This document shows, in pieces, positions 53,744-62,398 of a stretch of DNA of 64,000 nucleotides. The stretch is from assembly GCF_002387245.1 (NCBI RefSeq), contig NZ_DGLD01000019.1, forward strand, positions 448,116-512,115, read 5' to 3'. The stretch is from Brevundimonas sp. UBA4553 (GTDB lineage: Bacteria; Pseudomonadota; Alphaproteobacteria; Caulobacterales; Caulobacteraceae). The translations under genes and the position numbers were made by a program. How positions within the stretch are numbered: the stretch's first letter is position 1; each line of letters begins with the position of its first letter. The notes beneath the pieces are model-generated. The model was not told the DNA's origin. It worked only from the letters and a program-made list of their open reading frames with translations, and ran no database searches.

Positions 53744-54373
53744 ATGCGCTGGACAGTTTTGATCGTGGACGACCATCCGCTGGTCGGGCAGGCGCTCGAG
53801 TTGTCCATCCGCGCCGCCTATGTTCACCTGGATGTTGCGCGGGTGCTAAGCGCCACAGAGGCTGAGGAGTTCGCTCGAGTGGGCGGCGCTCGGGTCAAGC
53901 TGGTCATGCTGGATCTCATGCTGCCCGACGCCACCGGATTTGACGCGCTCCTGCGACTTCAGCAACGCCTGCCACAGGCGGCCTTCGCTATGGTCTCTTC
54001 CCGCACCGACCCGCATTCCGTCTCCATGGCGCGCGCGTTTGGAGCAAAAGCCTACCTTTCCAAGACGGCGCCCGTTGAACACGTGGTGAATGCCGTGGGC
54101 GCCGTATTGCGGGGGGAGGAGGTCTTTCCCGAGGAATTCTCGGCTGATCCGATCGCCGTAGACTTCCATCGGCGTGTCGCGCGTCTTTCCGCGGCTCAGC
54201 TACGAGTGTTGCGCGGCGTGGCTGACGGAAAGCTCAATAAGGAGATCGCCGGCGACATGGACCTTACGGAAGGCACCGTGAAACAACACGTTTCGGCCAT
54301 CCTGAAGAAGCTGGAAGTCAATAATCGCAGCCAGGCGGCCTTGGCGGCGGCGCCGTTTCTGCGTCGGACCTAG
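53744..54373 (+). CDS. LuxR-type (NarL/FixJ) response regulator
   Basis: A 209-residue response regulator. The receiver has VDDHPLVGQALEL, Asp57 in MLDLMLPDATGFD, and Lys in AKAYLSKTAP. The C-terminal LuxR helix-turn-helix (about residues 145-205) reads LSAAQLRVLRGVADGKLNKE and GTVKQHVSAILKKLEVNNRS. It is divergent from the pilin gene across about 250 bp, so it may regulate the pilus operon. No partner kinase is next to it; the hybrid kinase and Hpt beyond the pilus operon are candidates. Confidence 0.9.
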   Translation: MRWTVLIVDDHPLVGQALELSIRAAYVHLDVARVLSATEAEEFARVGGARVKLVMLDLMLPDATGFDALLRLQQRLPQAAFAMVSSRTDPHSVSMARAFGAKAYLSKTAPVEHVVNAVGAVLRGEEVFPEEFSADPIAVDFHRRVARLSAAQLRVLRGVADGKLNKEIAGDMDLTEGTVKQHVSAILKKLEVNNRSQAALAAAPFLRRT

Positions 54374-54412
54374 CAATGGCGACAGCTCGGCCATGGGGGC
54401 GCGAGCAGGCGT

Positions 54413-54595
54413 TCAGCGCCGACGGCGAACAAGCACCCATGTGAGCGTGACCAGAGTGGCGCCGAGGCACCCTGCGTAGATCCAGTCCAGCCAGCCCTCT
54501 TCCAGCAGGGCTCCGATCAGGCCGACAAGGCTCAGCGCAAAAAGAACGGCCGGAGCCAGAAATATGGCCCTCAGTCCCAGATCCTTGCGGCTCAC
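54413..54595 (-). CDS. Small two-segment membrane protein in iron-type operon
   Basis: A 60-residue protein starting at a GTG in a GTGA overlap with the PepSY gene. It has a basic start (SRKDLGLRA), two hydrophobic segments (AIFLAPAVLFALSLVGLIGA and IYAGCLGATLVTLTWVLV) and a basic end (RRRR). I do not recognise the family. Tight coupling to the PepSY gene and its membrane nature suggest an accessory of the same membrane complex. Similar small proteins often close receptor-PepSY operons. Confidence 0.65.
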   Translation of the reverse strand: MSRKDLGLRAIFLAPAVLFALSLVGLIGALLEEGWLDWIYAGCLGATLVTLTWVLVRRRR

Positions 54596-55680
54596 GGTCT
54601 CGTCTTCCGCTTGGCCAGCCAGAGGTAGAGGCCGGAGATCAGGATGATGATCGTGGCGACGTCCAGCAACGCCCACAAGATTTTGAGCGGCAGTCCGCCA
54701 TAGTCGCCGAAATGAAGCGGTTGGGACAGAGACAAGGTCTTCACATACCAGGGCATGGACGCCACGGCCGCCAACTCTCCGGTCCGCGCATCGATCAGGG
54801 CCGGCGTGGTCAGGTGCGTCGTGAGGGGCGTGTCACCGTGAAAGAAGACGGCATAGTGGTGATCGGTCGAATAGGATGATCCGGGGAAGGCGACAAACTG
54901 AAGCGTCATGCCGGGCAGGGCGGCCCGGGCCCGCTGCACGGCTGCATCCAGCGAAGCGCGTTCACCCGCCGCGACAGGCGCGTCGTAGGCGGCCGTCAAC
55001 TCCTTGAGAGCAGTGTCCTTCCAATAGGCGATGATCGGGGTCGCCAGGGTGTTGACCACCCCCGTCAACCCTACGACCAGAACCCAGGCCAGGGTCACGG
55101 CGCCGAGAAGGTTGTGATAATCCAGCCAGCGCGTGCGCGCCGCCTTCGACGCCCGAACCGTGCCGAACGGCAGGCGCCGCATGAACGGGGCGTAGAGTAC
55201 GACGCCCGAAACCAGCGCCACGATCAGCAGCAGCCCCATCAGGCCCAGAAACAGCATGCCGGGCAGGCCGAGAAACATGTCCGTGTGTAGCTGAAGCAGG
55301 AACTCCATCACGGGATGGCCGGCGACCAGTGGCGCCGCCTCTCCGCTGGTCTGGTCGATGGGTTGGAAATTATAGGCCCCGGCCGGACCGTCAGGATCGA
55401 TGCTGGTGACATTCACGACGGGTCGATCTTCATCGAAACTCATGAAGGCGGCCACGTCGCCGGGATGGCGTGACAGAGCCGTTTCCAGCACCTGGTCCAG
55501 ATTGAGCTTCTCGCTGTCCGCGCCAGAGGGTCGCCACTGCTGATGCAGCAGCACCTCGTCGATCTCGTGAGTGAAAACGAGCGGCAGACCGGTGACGCAG
55601 AGCATCAGCAGAAAGATGGTCGAGACGAGACTCGACCACTTGTGAACGCAGGTCCAGGCGCGGATGGTCCGCGTCTGCAT
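54592..55680 (-). CDS. PepSY-domain inner-membrane protein (PiuB-like)
   Basis: A 362-residue membrane protein with about four membrane segments. The N-terminal segment is CVHKWSSLVSTIFLLMLCVTG, followed by a periplasmic PepSY-like domain, paired segments (GLLLIVALVSGVVLYAPFMR and NLLGAVTLAWVLVVGLTGVV) and a last one (ILWALLDVATIIILISGLYL). PiuB-type proteins accompany siderophore receptors and may reduce or release iron; this is not proven here. ATG 55680 is used because it begins the conserved part. It lies 5 bp after the TonB receptor stop, in one operon with it. Confidence 0.82.
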   Translation of the reverse strand: MQTRTIRAWTCVHKWSSLVSTIFLLMLCVTGLPLVFTHEIDEVLLHQQWRPSGADSEKLNLDQVLETALSRHPGDVAAFMSFDEDRPVVNVTSIDPDGPAGAYNFQPIDQTSGEAAPLVAGHPVMEFLLQLHTDMFLGLPGMLFLGLMGLLLIVALVSGVVLYAPFMRRLPFGTVRASKAARTRWLDYHNLLGAVTLAWVLVVGLTGVVNTLATPIIAYWKDTALKELTAAYDAPVAAGERASLDAAVQRARAALPGMTLQFVAFPGSSYSTDHHYAVFFHGDTPLTTHLTTPALIDARTGELAAVASMPWYVKTLSLSQPLHFGDYGGLPLKILWALLDVATIIILISGLYLWLAKRKTRP

Positions 55681-55685
55681 GCGGA

Positions 55686-57860
55686 TCAGAACTCCGTCGA
55701 GATCGACAGACGCAGGGTGCGTGGTGCGCCGAGCGTCAGATAATTCGACCCCGGATAGCCGCCGACCGCAACCCACTGATCCTTGTCAGCGATGTTTTCA
55801 ACGCGCGCGCGGAAGGTCAGAGGCTGGCCGCCCGCCTCGAAGCCGTAGCGCAGGCCGGCGTCGAAGCGTGTCCACGATTCCAGCTCGACGCTATTGTCCG
55901 CGCTTGCCGGCTGCGCGCCGGTGTGGACGACGCGCCCCTCCAGCGTCAGACCTGAGAGGGCAGGAACGTCCCATTCGATATTGGCGTTGGCCTGAAACTC
56001 CGGCACGCCGATCGGCGACTTGCCGTCGAGAGAAGCGTCAAGCGCGCGCACGATCTCGGCGTCCAGCCAGGTCGCGCCGCCCAACAGCCGCAGGCCCTCG
56101 ACGGGCTCGCCGAAGACGGTCAGTTCAACGCCCTTGTTCTCCTGCTCGCCGTCCGCGCTGTAGATGCGGGTCGACGGGTCGAAGAACTCGCTGGGAAGCG
56201 TGGTCCGGAAGGCGCTTAGCGTCCCGCCAAACGACCCGCCGTCATACTTGACGCCCACCTCGGCCTGTTCGGCGCGGAAGGGTTTCAGGACCTCGCCAGC
56301 GTTGGCGACCGGTGTGCTGTTGATTACGCCCGGCGCAATCTTTCCAGGCAGCAGAGCTTCCGAATAGTTGGCGTAGAGCGAGACCTTGTCGCTGGGCTTG
56401 TAGACCAGGGCGAAAACGGGCGTCACCGCATCGCTGGCGTATCCGCCGGTACGAGCCGTCGTGTTGTAGTCGTAGGAACGCGTGTCGATCTCCTGATATC
56501 GCGCGCCTACGGTGGCCAGTACGCGACCTTCCAGGAAGGACAGCATGTCTGCAACGGCGAAGCTGGTGGTCTTTACACGCCCGATGACGGTGGGATCAGT
56601 CAGGGAGCCGGCGACGAGCGCTGTGGCAGGGGGAGCAACCACATCGAAGGGATCATACAGGTCGCCCGCGAAGCCGCCGAAATCCGAGAAGGCGTAGGAG
56701 TTGCTCTCACGCGACTGAACCTGGGCCATCGAGGCAACCAGACGATGGCCGACAGGACCGGTGTCGAAGTCAGCGCGCACGCCCACGTCGGCCGAGAAGA
56801 CCTGATCGCGGCGGCCGTTGTCGAACCGGTTGCTGCTCAGGCTGCCGTCAGGCTGGGCCGTCGGGTTGGCCAGGCTGTTGCGTTCCTTGCCGTCGCGACC
56901 GCCGACAGCTGCCCAAATCGTGATCGCGTCGGTGACGTCAAATTCGCCGCGAACAGCGCCGAACAACTGGGTTTCGTCGGTATAGGTCCACGGCTGGGCG
57001 AAGTTCTTGTCCGCGGCCGGCGGAGCCGGAATAGCGCCGGCCGGCGTCACCTGCGGGCGCGGCGCGTCGATGCGGTTGTCCTGCCAGCCAAGGTCGGCCG
57101 AGAAACGAACCCGGTCGCCGCGACGATCCAGGCCAAGGCCCAGAACCTTCATCTCCCGTTTTTCGCCCTCGACGGCGCTTTCTCCAGCGCGGCTCGCCAG
57201 ATTGAGACGCAGGCCCCACGCATCATCCTCGCCGAAGCGGCGCGAAACATCGGCGGCCGCGTAAATCTCGTCGCCGCCTTCCCAACCGGCGGTAAGGCGG
57301 GTCAGCGGTTCGCTACGCGCACGCTTCGGCACAAGGTTGACCGCGCCGCCCACGCCGCTGCCGCCGGGCGCAGCGCCGTTCAGGAAAGCGGTCGCCCCGC
57401 GGAAGACCTCAACCCGTTCCAGCAGCTCCGCCGCCACGAACTGGCGCGGCAGGACGCCGTAGAGGCCGTTATAGGTCATGTCGTCCGAGAAGACCGGGAA
57501 ACCCCGAATGACGTAGAGTTCCTGGAAGTTGCCAAATCCCTTTGAGACTCGCACCGCCGGATCGTTCTGCAGCACGTCAGCGACGCTGCGGGCCTGCTGG
57601 TTGCGGACCAGTTCCTCGGTGAAGCTCGTCGACGAGAAGGGCGTGTCCATCGTGTCCAGCGCCCCGAACAGGCCGACCCGCCCCCCCGTAGCCACCTGAC
57701 CGCCGGCATAGGCCGGGGGCAGCGAAACCTGAGATCCCGTGACGACGATGTCCGAAAGCGTGGTCGGCTCCTCCTGCTGCGCCAACGCGGGCGATGCAGC
57801 GGCAGCCGCGATCGCAAGGCAGGAGGCGGACGTCAGAAAGCCGAACAGGGAAAGACGCAT
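55686..57860 (-). CDS. TonB-dependent siderophore-type receptor
   Basis: A 724-residue outer-membrane receptor with a signal peptide (GFLTSASCLAIAAAAASPAL), a TonB box-like LSDIVVTGSQ, a plug domain (SVADVLQNDPAVRVSKGFGN, LYVIRGFPVFSDDMTYNGLY, LERVEVFRGATAFLNGAAPG) and a barrel ending in Phe (LRLSISTEF). The plug wording is typical of TonB siderophore receptors of the FhuA/FpvA kind. The PepSY gene follows at 5 bp, again an iron-type layout. The actual siderophore cannot be named. The space upstream contains TATAAT (minus strand, near 57880) but no convincing Fur box. Confidence 0.88.
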   Translation of the reverse strand: MRLSLFGFLTSASCLAIAAAAASPALAQQEEPTTLSDIVVTGSQVSLPPAYAGGQVATGGRVGLFGALDTMDTPFSSTSFTEELVRNQQARSVADVLQNDPAVRVSKGFGNFQELYVIRGFPVFSDDMTYNGLYGVLPRQFVAAELLERVEVFRGATAFLNGAAPGGSGVGGAVNLVPKRARSEPLTRLTAGWEGGDEIYAAADVSRRFGEDDAWGLRLNLASRAGESAVEGEKREMKVLGLGLDRRGDRVRFSADLGWQDNRIDAPRPQVTPAGAIPAPPAADKNFAQPWTYTDETQLFGAVRGEFDVTDAITIWAAVGGRDGKERNSLANPTAQPDGSLSSNRFDNGRRDQVFSADVGVRADFDTGPVGHRLVASMAQVQSRESNSYAFSDFGGFAGDLYDPFDVVAPPATALVAGSLTDPTVIGRVKTTSFAVADMLSFLEGRVLATVGARYQEIDTRSYDYNTTARTGGYASDAVTPVFALVYKPSDKVSLYANYSEALLPGKIAPGVINSTPVANAGEVLKPFRAEQAEVGVKYDGGSFGGTLSAFRTTLPSEFFDPSTRIYSADGEQENKGVELTVFGEPVEGLRLLGGATWLDAEIVRALDASLDGKSPIGVPEFQANANIEWDVPALSGLTLEGRVVHTGAQPASADNSVELESWTRFDAGLRYGFEAGGQPLTFRARVENIADKDQWVAVGGYPGSNYLTLGAPRTLRLSISTEF

Positions 57861-57969
57861 AATCGTCGGGCGCTCACATTATAAGAATGCGTCGCAATAC
57901 GTCTCTGCGTGTATCGTGGCAAGCTATGCTGCAAGGCCGGGAGGCGACGTAAGCCGCGCTTGATCCCTA

Positions 57970-58828
57970 CTAGGCGTAACCTGGGGCATCAGGAGCGGAG
58001 GGGCAGCGACGTCGCACCTGCCTCGCAGCGTTCTCGACTACGGGTTTCATAGCGGCATAGCCTGCTTGGTTGGGGTGCAACCCGTCGCGATGGTAGTCTG
58101 GTCGAAGGTCGCCTGATGTATCTGCAAGCACGGTCCTGTAGTCCGCGAAAATCAGGCCTTGATCTGACGCCAGATTCGCCAGCCACGTATTGATCTGACG
58201 GACGCGCGCGCCGGGATCGGTGACCGCCGATGGGCGCCAATTGCAAGACACAGGCGTCAGGGAAGCGAGGATGACCTGGATATCGTGCACTCGAGCTAGG
58301 TCCAGCATCGCCAGGATGTTGTTCTGGTAGTCAGCCAGGGTGGTTGGGCCCGTGTTCCCGGCGATATCGTTCACCCCGCACATCAAATGAACCGCTTGCG
58401 GTTTGAGTGCGATGACGTCGGGCATGAAGCGCAACAGGATTTGGGGACTGGTTTGGCCGCTGATCCCGCGATTGACGATGCCGCCGGCGAACAGGTCCGG
58501 CTGGGCGTAGCCCCAGATTTCGGTGATGGAATCGCCGATGAAGACGATATCCACCTTCTGACCGATCAGGGTTGCGTTGAGTTCGCGGTACTGGCTCAGC
58601 GACTGCCCAGTCGCGATCGCGTTGAGCGATCTTGCGCTGCCTGCGCGCCGCCAGCTTCTCGGGCGCAGCATAGCTCGCCAACAGAGACGCGCTCGCTTCC
58701 TCAATCGACAGATAGGCAGCGACGAACTCGAGGTCTTCGGCGCTTGGACCGAAGCCACCCGAATCCAGTCGGTCCACCATGCCGGCAACTGGAGTGAACG
58801 GCGGCGTTGCGATAGTCGGATTGCTCAT
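57970..58828 (-). pseudogene. SGNH/GDSL hydrolase gene split by a one-base frameshift
   Basis: The N-terminal half (MSNPTIATPPFTPVAG to IAQRDRDW) and the C-terminal half (SLSQYRELNATLIGQ onward) are in different frames. Removing one base from the GGG run at 58608-58606 (minus strand) joins them as ...RDRDWQSLSQYREL, giving about 285 residues. The 859-bp length is 3n+1, as expected. The C-terminal half holds the SGNH blocks IVFIGDSITEIW (nucleophile Ser), NRGISGQTSP, MCGVNDIAGN and DGLHPNQAGY (catalytic Asp and His). The intact start overlaps the stop of the DUF3089-like gene as ATGA. This may be a true inactivating mutation or a sequencing slip in the short run. Confidence 0.8.
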
Positions 58829-59946
58829 CGTGAGCGCCCGGATTGGTGGAACGGGCTGGGTTGGCTGTTCATCCAAGTCAGAACGCGTAGCACTGCATTC
58901 TCGCGCAAGGCCACATAGAATAGCCCGTAATCATTCAGGTGATAGCTGCCAGCCAGCCGGGTCAAGCGGTCGCTATAGGTCTCGGGCGCATCGCCTAGAT
59001 CGACTTCCAGCATCCTCGCGTGACAACGTGCACCCGTCAGATTCGGAGTAGGCGCCGACGGCACAGAGCCAAAGGGCGAACGCGGGAGGGGGATCGAGCC
59101 AGGATTCAGGATCGCCGACGCAGCCTCGTCATTCTGGGTTTCGTTGCGCCACGTCAGAGGATTGACGCATATGGCTTGCGCCAGGTTTTCAGTGCGTACG
59201 CCGCCCTTCCACCAGTAGGACTTTTCGTCGACCACGATGCGCGCGAGACGGGCCTGGGGTTTAGCAGCGTTCCACGCAAGGACGCATCCGACCTGGTCCG
59301 GTGCATCACAGATGGGCAGTCCTATCTCCGGAAAGGTGTCCGGCACATAACCGCCGATCAGATAGGCAGCGATCATCCGCGACTGCAGCGGTGTGCCGAG
59401 GATCTCGGTCTGCAAAAGACGGATCGCGTGGCCAGTGCCCTGACTGTGTGAGGCCAGGATGAACGGACGTCCGTTGTTCCGACTTGAGATGAACTGGCGA
59501 AACGCTGCGGCGACGTCGCTATAGGCCAGGTCGACCGCCTCAGGGCTTTTGCTTAGGGCGGGAAGGGTGGCTTGACGATAATGGGGCGCATAGATGCGGC
59601 AGCATCCGTTGAACACGCTGACCTGGCCCAGAAGGACGGCAGGGCTCAGAGGCGCCGCGTCGCCGGAGGCATCCCATCGCGCGTTCCAGATGTCTGTGGC
59701 GACGCTGGTCGTCGGGTGGATAAAGAAGACGTCCGCTAATGCGTCAGCTTCTGTAATCGGCGCCAAGCCTGCCGGGGCTGTGTGCTCAAGGCCCGGGCGA
59801 CCGGGCAGTGCCATCCAGCTTTCTGAATGATCATAATCTGGGGCAGGAGGCGCAAGCGTAATGTTGAAGGGTTCCGAGGGAGCAGCGCATCCGGCTAGCA
59901 TGGCTACGAGCGTTAGCAGGCTAGGCAGCTTCAATCGCTTGGCCAT
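58825..59946 (-). CDS. DUF3089-like lipoprotein alpha/beta hydrolase
   Basis: A 373-residue predicted lipoprotein (LLTLVAMLAGCAAP; lipobox LAGC). The body matches the DUF3089 layout: ADVFFIHPTTSVATDIWNAR near the start, FNGCCRIYAPHYRQATLPAL, the nucleophile-type motif ILASHSQGTGHAIRLL and a C-terminal part with HLNDYGLFYVALREN-like sequence. The GxSxG here is SHSQG. Enzyme activity is not known for the family. It is encoded just before the SGNH hydrolase with a 4-bp overlap, so both probably act on the same ester or polysaccharide substituents at the cell surface. Confidence 0.78.
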   Translation of the reverse strand: MAKRLKLPSLLTLVAMLAGCAAPSEPFNITLAPPAPDYDHSESWMALPGRPGLEHTAPAGLAPITEADALADVFFIHPTTSVATDIWNARWDASGDAAPLSPAVLLGQVSVFNGCCRIYAPHYRQATLPALSKSPEAVDLAYSDVAAAFRQFISSRNNGRPFILASHSQGTGHAIRLLQTEILGTPLQSRMIAAYLIGGYVPDTFPEIGLPICDAPDQVGCVLAWNAAKPQARLARIVVDEKSYWWKGGVRTENLAQAICVNPLTWRNETQNDEAASAILNPGSIPLPRSPFGSVPSAPTPNLTGARCHARMLEVDLGDAPETYSDRLTRLAGSYHLNDYGLFYVALRENAVLRVLTWMNSQPSPFHQSGRSR

Positions 59947-60039
59947 CAGTCTGCGCCCAGAAACTCAGGAGTTGGGGTCCGCCAACGGTCGTTCCAACAG
60001 CGAACCGTCACGTCTCGGGGGCCAAACGGGGTTGATCCA

Positions 60040-60510
60040 GTGACGGCGATCGTCCGGACTTCACCCGCCGCGAGAGACCGCCTTGCCGTGGTCGAAGCGC
60101 TCTATCGCTTTGCCGCCGGCATCGACCTTCGTGACTGGGGTATGTTTGCCTCGGCCATTGCCGAGACCGTCGTCTCTGATTTCGGCCCTGCGTCGGCCAA
60201 GGCCGGCTTTCATTATCCGGTCATCGAGGGTCGTGAAAACCTGATCGCCGCTCTTTCGGGCTCGCTCGCCCCGTTCGACACCTCCCACTCGGTCAGCAAT
60301 CCGTTGGTGACGATCACTGGCGATACGGCCCGAATGGATGCTCTGGTCGAAGCGCAGCACGTCCCGAAAACCGACCCGTCGCGCCACTATCTGATGAAGA
60401 ATCGCTACGACGTCGAACTGGTGCGTCAGGGCGACGGCTGGGTCATCACGCGCAACACGGTCGACAACATCTGGCGATCGGGCGACGTCACTGTGATGGC
60501 AGGCGTCTGA
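60040..60510 (+). CDS. SnoaL/NTF2-like protein
   Basis: A 156-residue single-domain protein of the nuclear-transport-factor-2 fold. The helix pattern LAVVEALYRFAAGIDLRDWG followed by the sheet (NPLVTITGDTARMDALVEAQ, YDVELVRQGDGWVITRNTVD) is typical. Members include isomerases, dehydratases and hydroxylase subunits, so the reaction is open. The start is GTG, with the gene 93 bp from the divergent DUF3089-like gene. The cupin gene starts 2 bp after its stop, so the two are probably one unit. Confidence 0.82.
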   Translation: MTAIVRTSPAARDRLAVVEALYRFAAGIDLRDWGMFASAIAETVVSDFGPASAKAGFHYPVIEGRENLIAALSGSLAPFDTSHSVSNPLVTITGDTARMDALVEAQHVPKTDPSRHYLMKNRYDVELVRQGDGWVITRNTVDNIWRSGDVTVMAGV

Positions 60511-60512
60511 TC

Positions 60513-60899
60513 ATGGACACACCGCAGCCCGTGCCCGACGGCGTCATCATCGAGACCTTCGAGACGGTTGTCTGGAAGGATTTCCCCAACGCGCCCGGCG
60601 TCCAGTACGTCGATGTCGAGGGCGGTATAACCGAGCCAGGGCCGTTCCTTGCGCGCGTACGGTTTCCCGGTGGAACCGACACAGTCCCCCATGCTCACAA
60701 GGCGCCGTTCGTGGACCGGAACACGGTCATAACGGGCACGCTCTGGGTGGGGATAGGAGAGACGTTCGACCGGACCAAAGGTATTGCGGTGCCGCCAGGT
60801 GGCGTGGTTGCTATTCCGCCGGGCGTGCCTCACTTCGCCTGGGCCGACGTGGACACGGTGGTCCATGTCCACGGGGAGGGCCCCTGGATATCGGACTGA
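60513..60899 (+). CDS. Small cupin-domain protein
   Basis: A 128-residue cupin. The metal-site region is PHAHKAPFVDRNTVITGTLW (His-x-His, then a Glu or Asp), and the second histidine motif lies in VAIPPGVPHFAWADVDTVVH. It may bind a metal and act on or sense a small molecule. There is no signal peptide. Coupled to the SnoaL-like gene at 2 bp; the AraC gene points toward it from the other side. Function unknown. Confidence 0.82.
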   Translation: MDTPQPVPDGVIIETFETVVWKDFPNAPGVQYVDVEGGITEPGPFLARVRFPGGTDTVPHAHKAPFVDRNTVITGTLWVGIGETFDRTKGIAVPPGGVVAIPPGVPHFAWADVDTVVHVHGEGPWISD

Positions 60900-60915
60900 C
60901 CCGTCGGAAGATGGT

Positions 60916-60960
60916 CTGTTCATTGTTAGGCTCCGTTGGCCTGGCGATGAACAGTTCATC
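60916..60960. repeat. Nested palindromes between convergent genes
   Basis: CTGTTCAT (60916-60923) is inverted at ATGAACAG (60947-60954), with AGGC/GCCT (60928-60931 and 60939-60942) pairing between them. The right part is also a perfect 15-base palindrome, GATGAAC-A-GTTCATC (60946-60960). It lies 16 bp after the cupin stop, in the 188-bp gap before the convergent AraC gene. A bidirectional terminator or a protein site are both possible; there is no T tract. I see nothing else in this gap. Confidence 0.5.
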
Positions 60961-61087
60961 GAAATGCCGTCTCGATGAGCCGCGGCCCTGCCCGGCCAAA
61001 TGTCTTGTATTCGTGGAGGCGCGAATGTCCGCTGCTGGCGCAGTGCTGACCCGCAGCTAGGGCAAAGCCTGAAGGTCGGCAATGGGC

Positions 61088-62164
61088 TCAAAGCGGCTCT
61101 AGGGAAGGTCCGTTTTGCGGGCTGATCATCGCTGCGGCTCCGATCTCAGATAGCCAGGCGCTTAAAAGGTCGTGGCGGATTGGGCCGTCCGACATGGCCA
61201 CGTCGTGGTTTGCTATCAGAGCTTCGACTTCGGACGGCGGGTATCCGTAGCGCGCACGAAACAGGCGGCTGAAGTGGTTCGGGGAGGCGAAACCATGATC
61301 GTAGGCGATCTCGGCGATCGTCTTTTGCACATCGTTGCGCCGCCGCAGCGCAAGACGCGCATGGTGCAGCCGGCGGTCCTGGATGTAGCGGCTCACGCCG
61401 CCGCCGCCGTCGAAGGCGCGATAAAGCGTGGCGCGAGATACGCCGATGGAGGGGGGCAGCAGATCGATGTTGAAGGCGATGTCGCCGGCCAGTAGGCGAC
61501 GCTCGATGTAGTCAACCGCGCTGCGTCGCACCGTGCCTTGAAGGGCCGACATCTCCGGCGCGCCTATCGGCGTTTCTATTCCGGCGACACGGCCGGCGAT
61601 CAGCAGAAGGGATTGCATCGCCGTGTCCAGCGCCACGTCCGACAGGTGTTCGGCCTCGTCGAGCACGGCGCGCATATGGGCGCGCACCAGGCGAACGCCG
61701 GAAACGGTCGGGGGCAGGGCGAGGCCGTGCATGGCAGGGGCGAGCAGGGAGGGGGGGGCCAGGTTGCGGGGGATCATGATGCTTATCACGTCCACGGAAT
61801 CGAGACGTGAGGCGATGAGCCGGCTCATGTCACGAAACTGAAGGGCGCCCGGCTCGGCTCGGACCGTGCGACCGTCGCAGTCGCCCACCGTGGCCGTGGT
61901 GTTCACCAGAAGGTTCAGGCCATCGACGTCCGAGCGCCGCAAAGTCGCGCGCCCCCGGGCCAAGGTTTGGCGCACAGACCGCCCATCACCGATCCCGCCA
62001 GCGGCGCTTAACGTGCTGCGAGAGGCATTGAAGAAGTTGAGCCGGTCATGCTCGCTGACGCCGGACACCTCGTAAAGGTCCGCCATGCCGACCACGTAGC
62101 GCTCGAACGCATCCGGAAGGGTCCGGGTCGAGACGTTCCACGAAATCGTACGCGAACTGGGCAA
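61088..62164 (-). CDS. AraC-family transcriptional regulator
   Basis: A 358-residue regulator. The N-terminal part (about residues 5-190, RTISWNVSTRTLPDAFERYV) resembles the AraC-binding-like domain of FeaR/XylS-type proteins. The C-terminal AraC DNA-binding domain has two helix-turn-helices: IGVSRATLYRAFDGGGGVSR, then TIAEIAYDHGFASPNHFSRL and the classical FRARYGYPPSE. The start is a TTG at 62164; an in-frame stop lies closely upstream, so a longer protein is excluded, though a later start is possible. The target genes are unknown: the SnoaL/cupin pair and the repeat-protein gene are nearest. Confidence 0.85.
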   Translation of the reverse strand: MPSSRTISWNVSTRTLPDAFERYVVGMADLYEVSGVSEHDRLNFFNASRSTLSAAGGIGDGRSVRQTLARGRATLRRSDVDGLNLLVNTTATVGDCDGRTVRAEPGALQFRDMSRLIASRLDSVDVISIMIPRNLAPPSLLAPAMHGLALPPTVSGVRLVRAHMRAVLDEAEHLSDVALDTAMQSLLLIAGRVAGIETPIGAPEMSALQGTVRRSAVDYIERRLLAGDIAFNIDLLPPSIGVSRATLYRAFDGGGGVSRYIQDRRLHHARLALRRRNDVQKTIAEIAYDHGFASPNHFSRLFRARYGYPPSEVEALIANHDVAMSDGPIRHDLLSAWLSEIGAAAMISPQNGPSLEPL

Positions 62165-62398
62165 ACTGAAATCCTGACGCGACGGCGATCATCGACCATC
62201 AGTTAGGTCACCTAAACAAATGGAAGCGCCTGAGGAAGGCTGCGATTGAGTCGTGTCTGTACGTCGCAATCCCGAGATTTCCAGACATTCTCATGCATGG
62301 CGGCCGATGTTAGGCGGCCGGTTGAAATCGCTTTGCTTTCATCAACGGTGATCGCGAGGCAGAGCGCCGCAAGGCGTAGGACGTCGGGGAAGTCAGTT

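Noticed and set aside
57861..57960. Possible Fur box upstream of the siderophore-type receptor
   Set aside because: The region has a TATAAT but no acceptable match to the GATAATGATAATCATTATC consensus.
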